Positions 12,501 through 23,906 of a stretch of DNA of 64,000 bases are shown piece by piece. Source of the DNA: Rhododendron vialii (lineage: Eukaryota; Streptophyta; Magnoliopsida; Ericales; Ericaceae); assembly GCF_030253575.1 (NCBI RefSeq), contig NC_080564.1, positions 4,508,501-4,572,500 on the forward strand, in the 5' to 3' direction. Each line of letters begins with the position of its first letter. Within the stretch, counting starts at the first letter, position 1. Under the pieces are notes generated by a model, which worked only from the letters and a program-made list of their open reading frames with translations, ran no database searches and was not told where the DNA came from. Position numbers and translations under genes: made by a program.

Positions 12501-13749
12501 TTTTTCAAGTCCCTATCCTTACCATACCCGGAGCTTGAAAATCTCTCTGATTGAGAGAGAGAGAGGCCTTTCCTGTACTTCTAGTTCTAAAAGAGGAAAA
12601 TTCTTACGGAAAAAAGTCTCTAGAGAGAGAGAGAGAGAGAAGGGTCTTGAAGGTCATGAAGTTGTAAAGCCGGAGATGTCGGCTGGCGGCCGAGGCATAG
12701 GCTTTATTTGGGTACGTTTTTATAGAGATTTTCAGTGACTTTTTAGCACGATTTTGGTAATTGATTTTGCACCTCACTCTTAGCTGCACTTCACTTTTTA
12801 TTTTTATCTTATGTGAAATCATTAGATTATTTTTTATCTTTTTAATGTTCATCTACTTTCTCACACATAAGAGGATATTGTTGTAATTTTAAACAAGAAA
12901 CAAATAAAAAGTGAAGTGTCAATAGCTAAATATAAAGGGTAAAAATCATTTTTCACCATTTTTTAGTTGTTTTATCTTAGGGTAATATTTATTAAATTTG
13001 AGTTAATTTTTTACATCATACGTTTATCTTGATGAAAAAAATGAGAAAAATATAGCAATCCCCCGAAGTTCAAAAAAAAAACACTAAAAATTGACCCTAA
13101 TAAGACATTAAAAAGATTGTGTCAAAAAATTAGGACAAGGATTTGCTTCTTTTGAGATTTCCGATTCAAAATCTCTCAATCTATCAATTTTCTTAAGATC
13201 AATCCATATCTCTTTTAGGGCCAGTTCATACGAAACTTTGTTGTGATTTTAATTGAGCCCCGCTAACGAATGACGCGATTAAGTCTACTAATCAATGTGT
13301 GTGCTAATTGATCTCAACATATGATGATGACAAAGTTATTATATGGTTTATCAGGGTTGGGACCCTTGGGAAAAAGCATTAGCACTATTGATTGGTGGGT
13401 GGGTTTGTTAGTATCTGATCGTGAAACGAAAAATAATAATAAAAAAAACCGACTTTTTTAAAAGTAAAATCTCCTTTGGCCCTGGTATCCCCATTGGCAG
13501 TCATGGACCCATGGTCAGGTTAGTTTGGTTTCTTGGGGTCTGTTTGGTAGCTGAGAAAGTCACATTCAAAAAAGAATAGTACTTATTAAAATTTATACCG
13601 ATAATATTAGTAACAAATACATAATCATGATACATTAATATTTGTGTAAATCAATCTCCATTCAATGTGGCGATTTGTTTTCTTGCCAAGATTGGATCAA
13701 TTATGTATTTATTGATATACATAATTTTTGACATGGTCGATCTTTTCAA
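12501..13749. other. Promoter side and intergenic sequence
   Basis: Holds the 5' flank of the At3g27210-like gene, including GA-rich tracts at 12555-12575 and 12621-12641, then AT-rich sequence. An antisense open frame over the first exon is a shadow. No other gene is supported. Confidence 0.5.
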
Positions 13750-13758
13750 TAAACTCAA

Positions 13759-14269
13759 GGGCAAATTATAGTTACCCCTCTCGAACTAACCCTCGCATAC
13801 ACTTACCCCCTCTAACTTTTATTTTTGGCACTTAACCCCCTCAAACTAACTGAAATTCAAACGGTCATAACTTCTTCGTCCAAAATCGAAAATATGCAAA
13901 TTATATATCGATTTCGAGGTCTTGAAGTCAGCTTTCTAATGACACCAAAATCACATCACGATTCAAAGCACACAAAAAGTTATGATCAAAAAAGTAAGGG
14001 CTGGTAAACAGAAAGACCGTTTTGATCATAACTTTCTGTGTGCTTTGAATCGTGATGTGATTTTAGTGTCATTAGAAAGATGACTTCAAGACCTCCAAAT
14101 CAATATATAATTTGCATATTTTCGATTTTGGACAAAGAAGTTATGACCGTTTAAAGTTATGACCGTTTGAATTTCAGTTAGTTTGAGGGAGTTAAGTGCC
14201 AAAAATAAAAGTTAGAGGGGGGTAAGTGTATGCGAGGGTTAGTTCGAGGGGGGTAACTATAATTTCCCC
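13759..14269. mobile_element. Foldback MITE with 9-bp target duplication
   Basis: 511-bp palindromic element. The left arm starts GGGCAAATTATAGTTACCCC and the right arm ends with its near complement. Each arm is about 240 bp around a short centre near 14000-14020. Flanks are TAAACTCAA at 13750-13758 and again at 14270-14278, a perfect 9-bp target duplication. That length and the long inverted repeats fit a Mutator-like (MULE) foldback element. It has no coding capacity. Confidence 0.88.
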
Positions 14270-15128
14270 TAAACTCAAAAAATTGAGAACATATCTATCT
14301 CAAAGTGAGTTCAAAAAGTCAAATTATACTCTTGAAGTTTATGAAAATGGAACCATGACTTGTCCCAAGTTTCAAAAACTACACCGACCTTCCCTATCAT
14401 TTATTAGTTCGGATTTTCTATTTTTCCCTCCAGTAAACGCCCATAATTTACGCCCAATATTAACAAACATAAAACTTTAGAATGTGAAAAGACCACGAAA
14501 CCTTTTGCTGACTTTGAGGGAAACACTCCATTGTTGATAAGAGATTTGAAACGAAACTGAGCAAAATGGGTCAAAGGTTTGACCGATTTCCAAGTTGGGC
14601 GAGGACAGTGAAAGTTCCTTCATAAGCCTAAATGGTCGACTCGCGCCCAAGGTTGCAAGAAGGAAGAAGAGGAAGAAATTTCGAACCTTCACAAGACTTA
14701 AAGGAAGGTTTTGAGTAAGATACATCACATTGTATTCTCAACATTTTTTTTTTTTGTTAATATTGTTTACATCAGCGGGGTGTTAGTATGTTAGTCAACA
14801 GAGGGTTCAGAAACTATCCATAACCCTGAACCTCAAACCCGCCTCTCGTGGGGGTCGAACTCCGGCCTCCACTGAGAAGCTGAAATGAGACAACCAACTG
14901 ATCTAACTTGGTTTCTCAATGTTAGTGGGTGATTAATGAGTATGTTGATTGTGTGATCAAATATTAGATTGTGCAAGTTTAATGTTTATGACATCCACTA
15001 ATTGGTCGGTTTTCTTGTGATCAATGATAAAGAGTGTGCATTAGCATTACTGTGAGGCATTATCCTGTTTACTGTTTTTGGTGTTACTATGATACACTTT
15101 TTTCTATTGTCTTTTTATGATCGATTGT

Positions 15129-15262
15129 TCAAGTTAGCTTGTGTACATTTTGACTTATCGGGGTCCTTAAAGTTAAAGACCGGTCAAATTTTATGCGGTT
15201 CCGAGGTTTGGACTCCCTAGTATAGTTGGCATTCATTGGATTCGACCTCACAACCTTTTGGA
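15129..15262. repeat. Dispersed repeat related to 43132-43262
   Basis: Shares with 43132-43262 the ordered words AGCTTGT.TACA or TGCAC, GGGTCCT.AA.GTTAA, a GGT(C) pair, and a B-box-like TTCGA near the end. It may be an old tRNA-derived SINE. Similar fragments lie near 4945-5005 and 6400-6575. Confidence 0.35.
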
Positions 15263-15384
15263 AGGCAACCCTTTTGATTGTGGTTGTATGCCCACTTAAC
15301 CATACGTTGGTTGTTATCGGCAAACTCCCAAATAAAGCCTTCTAACAATATGCCGTTTTTTATTTGACAAGCTCAAAACTAGTA

Positions 15385-15620
15385 CTCTCTTCATCTCATT
15401 TTGTTTGTCCATTTTCATTGTTTATGCCATTCTTTAAACGCTTTATGTCTGAATCTATAATTTTTTTTATAATTTTATAAACTTTATATTATAGATCTGA
15501 TCGAGAACTATCAAACAAGATTCATATTACATATTTTTGAAGATACATAGTAGAAGATATAAGTGATTGAAAACTGCTCCGAACAAAAAAAAAAGGACAA
15601 ACAAAATGGGACGGATGGAG
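15385..15620. mobile_element. Stowaway-type MITE
   Basis: Terminal inverted repeats pair CTCTCTTCATCTCATTTTGT with ACAAAATGGGACGGATGGAG, the classic CTCCCTCCGTCC type, and TA flanks both ends (15383-15384 and 15621-15622). At 236 bp without coding, it fits a Tc1/mariner-derived Stowaway. Confidence 0.85.
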
Positions 15621-15969
15621 TATGCTTTAATGAAATGATATATATTGGTGATTGACTCCTTCAAGATATCCACCTATGCAATTAAGCCCATGCAATATGA
15701 TCCACCTACTTCAATAATAAATTAGTGCATGCGATTATGATTTGAGATATAGGCATAAAATAATGATCCCTCGTCAGGCTTTGCATGCACTTATAGTGAC
15801 AACTTTTATTTAATTAGCCTTCAAAATTAAATGACCCAAATCAGAATGTTTTGTGGATCACTCGCCCTCCTAATAATTCCATAAACTACTAATTTTTTTG
15901 TTGAAATTTTTGCAATTTTTTTTTCCGGAAAACGTCATCAAGGTAATAAGTGTTTGGGCCAGCAGATAA

Positions 15970-16290
15970 GAGTGTAAATGAGCCGAGCCGAATCAAGCTT
16001 CGGCGAGCTCGAGCTAGGCTCGTTTACTAAACGAGCCAAAAACTCGAGCTCGGCTCAAGTCTTAACGAGGCGAGCTTAGCCATTTTCTAAACGAGTCTCT
16101 TTAATCGAGTTGAGCTTTCCTTAATGAGCCGAGCCTCCCTTAATGAGCCGAACTTTTGTCGGAGCCGGCTCGTTCCGAACACTCGAGCTTGAGCTCGACT
16201 CGTTTACTAAACAAGTCGAGCCGAGCCTTAACGAGCCGAACGGAACCGAGCTCATGAGCTGCTCGGTTAATTTACAGTCCTACCAGTAGA
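15970..16290. repeat. GAGCCGAGC-rich repeat
   Basis: A stretch dominated by GAGCCGAGC, CGAGCTCGA and CTCGTTTA.TAAACGAG words on both strands. It begins near AGTGTAAATGAGCCGAGCCG and ends near CTCGGTTAATTTACAG, so the ends are weakly inverted. It is a common plant repeat type and probably a MITE. It has no coding potential. Confidence 0.6.
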
Positions 16291-17332
16291 GTTACTCTTA
16301 ACTATTTTGATAATTTTCACGACTCTCATGTGCTAACGAAACCATATTAGTTATTATAGTAGTAATTGACGAGATAATGCACGGTTGTCATTAGATGTGG
16401 TGTCAATTCACAGCAATTGAGGCGATCTCTACGTAGGACTACTGGAGTAGTATTTTGACTATCAAAAGTGGCCGACACATGAGATTTGCATTGGGATTAA
16501 GCTAATTACAAAAAGTAAACAAGATCTTCAAGTATGTATGTATATATATATATATATATATATGCCCCCCACTTTAATCTCATTTGCATTCACTTTAACC
16601 TCATTTGCATCACAAAAGAGACAAACAGGGGGATCGAGGTGTGGTTAATTTACGAGAAAGGGGAGATTATTCGTTGGTGGACTGTTCGAGACTCGATTGG
16701 ATTTAGGGGTCGTTTTGGGTTCGATTCAGGTACTGATCGAACGAACCAAACAAGAGCCTCAATTTGAAGCTTGTTTAATAGTAAATGAGTGGAACTCTAA
16801 ACCTGACGGTATTTGAGTACTCGATTAGGCTCGCGAAGCTGGAGTGTGTTTATGCGTCTGTCCCCATAAGAATTTTTTCATATAACCTTGAATAATACGT
16901 GTGACAAAAGTGTTGTAAGGCCTTCTCTATCGTATCTCTGTGGGATCGGCATACACTTTGTGTGGAATCTATATTTTGTATCAGAACGTACGCTAATATG
17001 TGGTGTGGAAGACCCTGCAATATTCTTGGAGCTCTGAATAATTTTCATAATTGAAAGAAAGGTTAGGTTGGAAAGGGACAGACCACCATTGCCAAACTAA
17101 TTACTACTAACTTTCTAAGTTTGGCCATGAAGATTTTAGATAGTTGTTAACTAACTACTCTAACTACTTTCTATATGTGTGTTGAGATGAAAATATTGTC
17201 ATAATTGGGGTCCCAAACTTATTATTACTAATAATTACGCCTTCTAACCAACGCCAAAACCTACGCGAATGTCGATATTCATCCATGTGAGTAACTAGTG
17301 TCAGGCCCGCCGCGGGTAAGGCCTACGAAAAT
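16291..17332. other. Intergenic, no gene seen
   Basis: AT-rich sequence with a short TA microsatellite at 16538-16562. Open frames here lack any recognisable domain. Confidence 0.45.
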
Positions 17333-17651
17333 GACAATTGGTCACCGGTTGCTATTATTTGAGAAATGTTGTTGTCATTTCTCAAAAAGAGAAAAATAAA
17401 TGGCAACTACCACCTCACACCCACAAACTTAAAAAATTTCTCAAATACGAGAAATGCCATTCTATTTGCTAAATTTGAGAAAATATATGACAAATCTGCC
17501 ATTTTTTATTGAGAGAGGGAGAAAAATGAGGATGACAATACGACTTACATGGGTGTGGCACCCTTGTCATTTTTGGGGCAAAATGACACTGTTCATTGGC
17601 CAAAATCGAGAATGGCGAGGATGAAATGACAAACACCGGTATAGATGCTCT
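17333..17651. mobile_element. MITE, copy 2 of the AGAGCA-ended family
   Basis: About 320 bp matching 29-362 in order and spacing, for example ACCGGTTGCTATT at the left, CTCACACCCACAAA, TTGAGAGAGGGAGAAAAATG in the middle and GGTATAGATGCTCT at the right. The left terminus is eroded. It is the same orientation as copy 1 and non-coding. Confidence 0.65.
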
Positions 17652-19636
17652 AGACGATACTCCTCGGTACCGAATTTGTTATTAATCTCAGCCTTGCAAA
17701 GTCACAACTCACGTTCTTTCAAAGAAAGCACTAGTGCTGTTTACTAACTCAAAATCAAAGGTAAGGGGAGAAGAAGAAAAAAAGGATGAAAAATTAAAGG
17801 CGGTATCACAAATTGACAATGAAACTCATCTCTTTCAAAAAAGGGAAACAAAACGAAATATCTTTTGACTTCACCATGGGAGAATTGAATATATAGTTCA
17901 ATGTTATGTACATATCGGGTCAAACAAACGAATTCTATGAGTATAGTTCCTCCCTCTTTTACGTTGCATTATTTTTCAATGATCTTTTGTGTGTAATTAG
18001 GAAAATTTACGAAACCCATGAGACCTACAAGAGTTAGAAAATGCAGGTAATTAAAGACAAACAAAAAAAAAAAAGAAGAACTTAAATTGCCTAAAAATAG
18101 CTGAAATGTGGTATCCCAACGAGGTGTCCACCCATGTGGTCAGAGAGGTTATTAACTTATACTTATTTTCAATGTTTTTTTTTTCCTTTTGCGGATCATC
18201 TTATATTTTCAATGCTAGAAAGAACGATCATGTACCCAATTTCCTAAATTTAATAATCGATATATACACATATATGCTACATATCGTGAAATTTCTATTC
18301 AATTTTTTACCTAACAATAAATAATTTCCATAGTCATACTTCATTGAATGACAAGAGAAGAGGGGGGCTACTATTCAGTTCCTCAAGGATAGGGTTTGGT
18401 ATATTTCTTTTTCACAATTTTTTCACCTTTGGTGTCTTTATGAGTATTTTTATGTTGTTTGGTCCCTCCACTTCATTTGTGTAAACACTAGGCCCCATCA
18501 CTTGTTATGGTGAACAAGGAAGGAAGCAAAACTGCAGTGGGGCTTGCAATTCCCACTTTTATACTACAACTGATAATTTAAAAAGCCATATGGTTTCGTA
18601 TCGAATCGAACACCGACATGTTACTTCTGAGATACTGGACGCTTATCGACATTCATCAAACGTACCATATTATGTGTTAAAATTCTACTAGGTTAATTGC
18701 ATATATAGCTATACACTCAGATACTTCGAGAACACTTATTTATCATAAAATAAAATAAAAAGTCTTGAACAATATCTATCTTTAAAAAAAAAAAAAACAC
18801 CCATTACAAAATAACATAAAATAAAAAATAGATAAGAAGAGAGAACATTTTCATTCTAAAAACCAACAGGGGCCCCTTTGCGTAAAAATTGGTATTTTGT
18901 TAGAGTTTCAATAATCTCCTGCCCTCGCTCTTCCCGGCTTTCCCCCTTCCTTTTCCTCCTCCTCTGCTCTCTTCCTTCCTCCTCCTCTCTGTGGACCTTC
19001 AACCATCGCTATGGCAGCTTCAGCAGGAGCAAATTGCTTCGTCGCGGATAGTTCTCTTTTTCGCTGCTTCTGGCCCAGCCCGAGTTATATGCCGATGAGA
19101 AAGATTTTGGAGGCTCATTAAATCAGTTAGCAAAACTGATATATACAGGCCAGATACTTAAACCGGTGATTAATTGAGTATTACTCAACACATTAGTCTG
19201 TGACAATCTGCGTACACACAACCCATGATCACCCATAAATGTTTACCTACAAAGAAACCTTTTCCTTATCAACTTGAACAAGAGAAATTTAGAGGTAAGC
19301 ACATCTGAGTTTTTGTCGATCTGTCCACGTTTTCAAAACGTATCGGAGAAATGCCCATCTTTTGAAACGTTTTGTAAAAATAGTTCATCTCTCATTATCA
19401 AAATGCGTGATGTCTATCGTGCACATACGAAATGCGTTTTACAAAGGTTGCGTGGTAACAAAATTCACGCAAACAAATAATGCATTCTGAAAAATGCATT
19501 TTAAAAAGTACAATGCATCTTGAAGATGCGTCATAAAAAACTTAAGTATCACAAAGATAATTCAAATCGCAAGTTATTCTTAAAAACTTTTTTATGGATT
19601 CTTGTAAAAAACTTACTTAATCACGTTTTCAAAACT
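17652..19636. other. Intergenic, no gene seen
   Basis: AT-rich sequence with poly(A) and poly(T) runs. A pyrimidine-rich CT stretch lies near 18920-18990. Open frames of about 70 codons show no family features. Confidence 0.45.
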
Positions 19637-20095
19637 TTGCGGCCAAAAGTAATTATTTGTGGCTAGGAGTAATTTTTCGCGGCCAAGTGCATTTCCTCAC
19701 GGCCAGGTGCAGTTCCACGCGGCCAGAAGCAAATTTGAGCGGCCGGGAGCAATTTTGCTCGGCCAAGTGCAATTTTGCGTGGCCAAGTGCAATTTTGAGA
19801 GGCTAAGTGCAATTTGGCGCGGCCAAGAGCAATTTAGTGCGGCCAAGTGCAATTTTGCGCGGCCAGAGCAATTTGGAGCGGCCAAGTGCAATTTTGCGCG
19901 GCCACGTGAAATCTTCGCGACCAAGTGCAATTTTGAGCGGCCAAGGAAAATTCTACCCAGCCACGTGCAATTCTTAATGGCCAGGTGTAATTCTTTGCGG
20001 CCATGAGTAATTCTTTACGGCAATAAGTAATTCTTCACGAGCATAAGTAATTTTTTGCATCCATGAGTAATTTTTCGCAGCCTGGAGAATTGTAA
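19637..20095. repeat. 20-bp tandem repeat array
   Basis: About 23 tandem units of roughly 20 bp with consensus GCGGCCAAGTGCAATTTTGC, conserved best between 19680 and 19960 and fading at both ends. A unit of 20 bp steps through all frames with a 60-bp protein period, so the array happens to stay open on both strands over more than 75 codons. This is a minisatellite, not a gene. Confidence 0.9.
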
Positions 20096-20330
20096 TTGTG
20101 GGGATAAATTATTTGTCCGAGAGAAGAAATTGAAAAAAATAAAAAAATATGAACCGAAATTGAAAAAATACATATTAGACGGTACTGTTAATAAAAAAAT
20201 AATAATTGTTAGGTATTTTTTCTTGTTTTTCATTACTATAATTTTTTACTTTTAGTCTTATCGAGACGGATGATCAATCCAATAAATAAATAAATATATA
20301 TATATATACACACACAGTCCGGATCCTATA

Positions 20331-20364
20331 ATTCGATAGGGACTCCCCTTTCCCTATCGAATTG
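20331..20364. repeat. Short perfect hairpin at the edge of foldback-like sequence
   Basis: AATTCGATAGGG is followed after a short loop by CCCTATCGAATT. Downstream words (GATCCGAGCCGCTCAAAG, ATTGAACGGTTCAAAA) resemble the arms of the elements at 20726-21116 and 43724-44073, so this may be a diverged relative. Confidence 0.5.
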
Positions 20365-20725
20365 CGACGATCCGAGCCGCTCAAAGTGATCAGAACGTGA
20401 TTTTAAGGATACCCGCGAGAAATCAGCAAAAAAAATGATCGGGAAAGGCTTGATCCGAACAATTTTTTATTGAACGGTTCAAAAACTATGTACATAAACG
20501 ATAGACTATCGTGCAAAGTAATCATGCTTTAAAAACTTCGCAATCAGGAATAATTCTGACTTGTTCGACATTCGTAAGGGCCCTGTAAATTATGCAACAA
20601 CCCTTACCGATATCGAATTATTGGAACTAGTTATTAATTTGACGAGTTAATTCTTTCCAAATTCAATGAATTTGGTATTTGTGCTGAAAGTACTGGATGC
20701 AGATCACCAAAGAAATTTAGTCTAG

Positions 20726-21116
20726 CAGTAATGCTACACACACAGCATTTATGCACAGATTTTGTGCACAGATTTGTTGTGGGGCCCACTATGGATCCCA
20801 CACAAATAATCCGAGCCGTTCATTAAATGTAAAACATTTTTTCAAGGGCCTCCGCGAAATATCAGCTTAATCCGATACCTATAAGTGCTGGATTTAATCA
20901 TCTAACGTTTCATTATCCTGAAATTCAAATGAAAAGTTAAATGATTGAATCGAGCATCTGTAAGTATCGGATTGAGCTGATTTTTCACGGAAGCCCTTGA
21001 AAAAATGTTTTACATTTAATGAACGGCTCGAATTATTTGTGTGGGACCCGTAGTGAGCCCCACAATAAATCTGTGCACAAAATCTGTGCATAAATGCTGT
21101 GTGTGTAGCATTACTG
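20726..21116. mobile_element. Foldback MITE, 9-bp target duplication with one mismatch
   Basis: 391-bp element with arms of about 170-190 bp. The left arm begins AGTAATGCTACACACACAGC and the right arm ends with the complement. Flanks are TTAGTCTAG (20717-20725) and TTATTCTAG (21117-21125), which match at 8 of 9 bases. This suggests a Mutator-like non-autonomous element. Inner arm words (GAGCCGTTCATT, AAAACATTTTT, AATCCGATA) are shared with the foldback at 43724-44073. Confidence 0.82.
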
Positions 21117-21606
21117 TTATTCTAGTCTAAGGGATGCGCACAGACGTCCAAGCTTCATGAAATGATGTGTCCACTTCTTTGTTTCTTCCAAAATTATGTA
21201 GTGACAGCCATTATATATCTTATCTTATTTCTTCTAAATTCTATAGGCAGGGAGCAAATCAAGGTGTCTCAAGCACGTGCCCGGATGGACTTCTTCCCAT
21301 GTTATTATTAATAATTATATAATGTATATAAAAACCAGTTCTTGATGCTTCAGGAGCCCTTGAAAAGTAAGTTCCTCTCTCCATCATGTGATTTCTCGTT
21401 CGATAGTCCTGTTTGACAGTTCAAACCATTCATTTTGCGATTACTACTATACGCCTCATTTAGATGGATATCCATGTCCGATCAACTTGAGTTTTTCACG
21501 GTCGATAAAAACACACTGAATCTAACAAGTGACCTCAAACCGTCAAACGAATCGTGGTGGATATCATTTTGTATCACCTGAGGATCTTGAGTGAAGTGGT
21601 GTGCAG

Positions 21607-21610
<4 letters not shown>

Positions 21611-21640
<30 letters not shown>
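21611..21640. repeat. GA microsatellite, unit A
   Basis: (GA)15, at the same relative place as the longer GA tract at 34615-34648 of unit B, upstream of each pseudokinase copy. Confidence 0.9.
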
Positions 21641-21643
<3 letters not shown>

Positions 21644-22115
21644 GGAATATCGGAGAATGAAACATTCCTTGGGATAAATAGCCTCCCCTTTAAGCCACTG
21701 GAACCAAGCCCAATGAAAGCCCAAACAACTGTAATAAATATAACTAAATCCAACTATAAATATAGATTAGTATTACACCCCCAAGAATCTTGCCCGCCAA
21801 TTCTATCTTTCAATTCCCAACAGAACCATTTTGTATTGATCCGAAATATTTAGTCCCCCCGTCTGAGAAATCTCTTTTATTTTACTAGTGCGTCCATGTG
21901 GAACCATGATCACTAAGAATCCCCAATTGAGAGTTTTGTTGGCTTTCTTCTTCTTCTTCTTCTTTAAAATTGAAAACCTATACACATGCATGTTCTACAG
22001 TCTTGATTCTTCTACTCAGAGAAAAGTCTGTCTTTGATCACCCTGGCCGCAAAAGCCCGGGAACCCGATTTCGGAATCCGGGGAAGAACTATTCCACAGT
22101 ACTAGAAATCCAAAA

Positions 22116-23324
22116 ATGTGGGAAATTTGGGTTTATGTTGTTGGTGGTGGGTTGTTGTTTGGAGCTTGCATCGCGGTTGCAGCGGCCTACTTGTTGATCC
22201 AAGGGAAGAAGAAGGACCAGGTTTCAGGTAAAATGGCGGATTTGGAGCTGCAGCAGCTCGGCCTCAGCATCCGAACCACGAGCGACAAAAAGGTCTCGCT
22301 CGACCACTGTTCCCTCGACGGTAGCCTCCAAGGTCAGGCCACAAACAGTGCCGCAACGCCGCGCAAGATGCCGTTCGAGAACTACACGATGGACGAGCTG
22401 AAGAAGGCGACGGACGACTTCAGCTCGTGCAATCTGATCGAGGGGTCCGTCTTCCACGGCCGCCTCAACGGGAAGAACCTGGTGATCAAGCGCACGAAGA
22501 CCGAGACCCTCTCGAAGATCGAGTTCGGGCTCTTACGCGACGCCACCCATCGCCACCACCCCAACATCGTTAAGGTGATCGGGACGTGTTCGGCAGACGG
22601 CCCCGATTCGTTCCTGGTCTTCGAGTACGCCAAGAACGGGTCCTTGAAAGACTGGCTCCACGGTGGGAAGGCGATGAAGAGCCACCACATCGCCTCCTGC
22701 TACGTCTTCCTGAACTGGAACCAGCGTCTGCGGATATGCCTCGACGTAGCCACGGCGTTGCACTACATGCACCAGATAATGATCCCGAGTTACATCCATG
22801 GAAACATAAAGAGCCGGAACATATTTCTGGACGACGAATTCAACGCGAAGGTGGGGAATTTCGGCCTGAAGAGGTGCGGTCACGATACCGAGGATCAAAA
22901 GACTTGGAGCAAAGGGTACTTGGCGCCGGAGTACGTCCACCACGGCGAGATATCGCCGAGCATGGACATCTTCGCTTACGGCGTGGTTTTGCTCGAGGTG
23001 TTGTCGGGGGAGAAACCCATTACTTGCGGGAACAAGAAGGGAGAAGAGGGTATTTGGCTGTCCGAAAAAATCAAGTTCATTTTGGAGTCAGAGGACGCGG
23101 AGGAGCTGAGGGAATGGATGGACAAGGCGTTGGGCGAGGACTACTCGTTCGATGGGGCTGTCAAGTTGGCTTACATCGCCCGGGCATGCGTCGAGGAGGA
23201 GCCGACGTTAAGACCGGCCGCCGGAGAGATCGTGGAGGTGGTGGCAAGATTGGTGGCGCAGTTGCCGTATGGAGAGGAATTCTCAGTTTGTGAAAGCTCT
23301 TCCCAGCCTCTGGTCCTTGGTTAA
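22116..23324 (+). CDS. LysM-receptor-type pseudokinase lacking an ectodomain, copy A
   Basis: 402-aa protein with an N-terminal membrane segment (about residues 5-29, WVYVVGGGLLFGACIAVAAA and on), a basic stop-transfer KKK, a linker, and a kinase-like domain at about 86-385. It resembles the LYK2/LYK4/LYK5 class of LysM receptor kinases (NIKSRNIFLDDEFNAKVGNF region). Lys125 of VIK and APEY (270-273) remain. The glycine loop is absent, HRD is replaced by His228-Gly-Asn, and DFG by Asn248-Phe-Gly, so phosphotransfer is unlikely; a scaffold role in chitin or symbiotic signalling is known for related pseudokinases. No LysM domain is visible upstream. A pyrimidine-rich CTCAG acceptor-like site near 22018 suggests that this is the last exon of a larger gene. 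The coding part is far more GC-rich than its surroundings. The start is the first ATG before the membrane segment. Confidence 0.7.
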   Translation: MWEIWVYVVGGGLLFGACIAVAAAYLLIQGKKKDQVSGKMADLELQQLGLSIRTTSDKKVSLDHCSLDGSLQGQATNSAATPRKMPFENYTMDELKKATDDFSSCNLIEGSVFHGRLNGKNLVIKRTKTETLSKIEFGLLRDATHRHHPNIVKVIGTCSADGPDSFLVFEYAKNGSLKDWLHGGKAMKSHHIASCYVFLNWNQRLRICLDVATALHYMHQIMIPSYIHGNIKSRNIFLDDEFNAKVGNFGLKRCGHDTEDQKTWSKGYLAPEYVHHGEISPSMDIFAYGVVLLEVLSGEKPITCGNKKGEEGIWLSEKIKFILESEDAEELREWMDKALGEDYSFDGAVKLAYIARACVEEEPTLRPAAGEIVEVVARLVAQLPYGEEFSVCESSSQPLVLG

Positions 23325-23340
23325 CAGTAGTTTGTACGAA

Positions 23341-23549
23341 TAGAGTATGGGACATGTGGTACCCGGTGCGTGTCCGAGCTGTCCAAAATATGTTTGGATG
23401 GCCTAGGTCCAAACACCATTTTTCCTCCTCAGTCGAACACTCTCTCTTCTCTTTATCTCTAATCTTAACCGTCCAAAACACGTTTGAACGACTCAGATGC
23501 GCTGGGCACCACATGTCGCATATCCTATTTGCACCCAAAAAAATTTCCT
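23341..23549. mobile_element. MITE of the TTTTTGGGTGC family, unit A copy
   Basis: Directly downstream of pseudokinase A. The right end is ATTTGCACCCAAAAAAATTT. The left end is shortened compared with the unit B copy at 36497-36755. Internal words GTCCGAGCTGTCCAAAATAT and AAACACGTTTGAACGACTC form an imperfect foldback. Confidence 0.7.
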
Positions 23550-23906
23550 GGCAAACCACTACATTGGAGGGATACTTTTTTCACCTAAAAATTATTCTCG
23601 GATTACTTGTCCCATCCCTCCCCTGTGACAATAACCCACATATGCAGGATAAAAGGGTACTCACTCTAGATTAGCTATCCCGGATTAGGCTATCAGAAGC
23701 AGGATTAACAATCCTATGATTCCTATCCCGGATTAGGCACGAGTCTTGATAGTGAAGATCGAACCAAAGTCAAAGAGAACAGCATAAGCTCTAGACTTTT
23801 TGACCTCTTGACTATGTAGGATCCTGTTTGTAAATTATAGTAAGCCATATTTGAAATAAAATTTTGCCGGTTCTGCATTATATATACTCTGTTTCCTTTT
23901 CCTTTT

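Noticed and set aside
12370-12738. 122-codon plus-strand frame
   Set aside because: Antisense to exon 1 and the GA-rich leader of the At3g27210-like gene.
19659-20006. 115-codon open frame and its 77-codon antisense partner (19697-19930)
   Set aside because: Both lie inside the 20-bp tandem array; the repeat unit simply lacks stops in these frames. Not proteins.
22586-23293. 235-codon Arg/Gly-rich frame, and minus-strand frames over the same kinase gene
   Set aside because: Shadow frames of the GC-rich pseudokinase coding sequence, repeated at the matching place in copy B.
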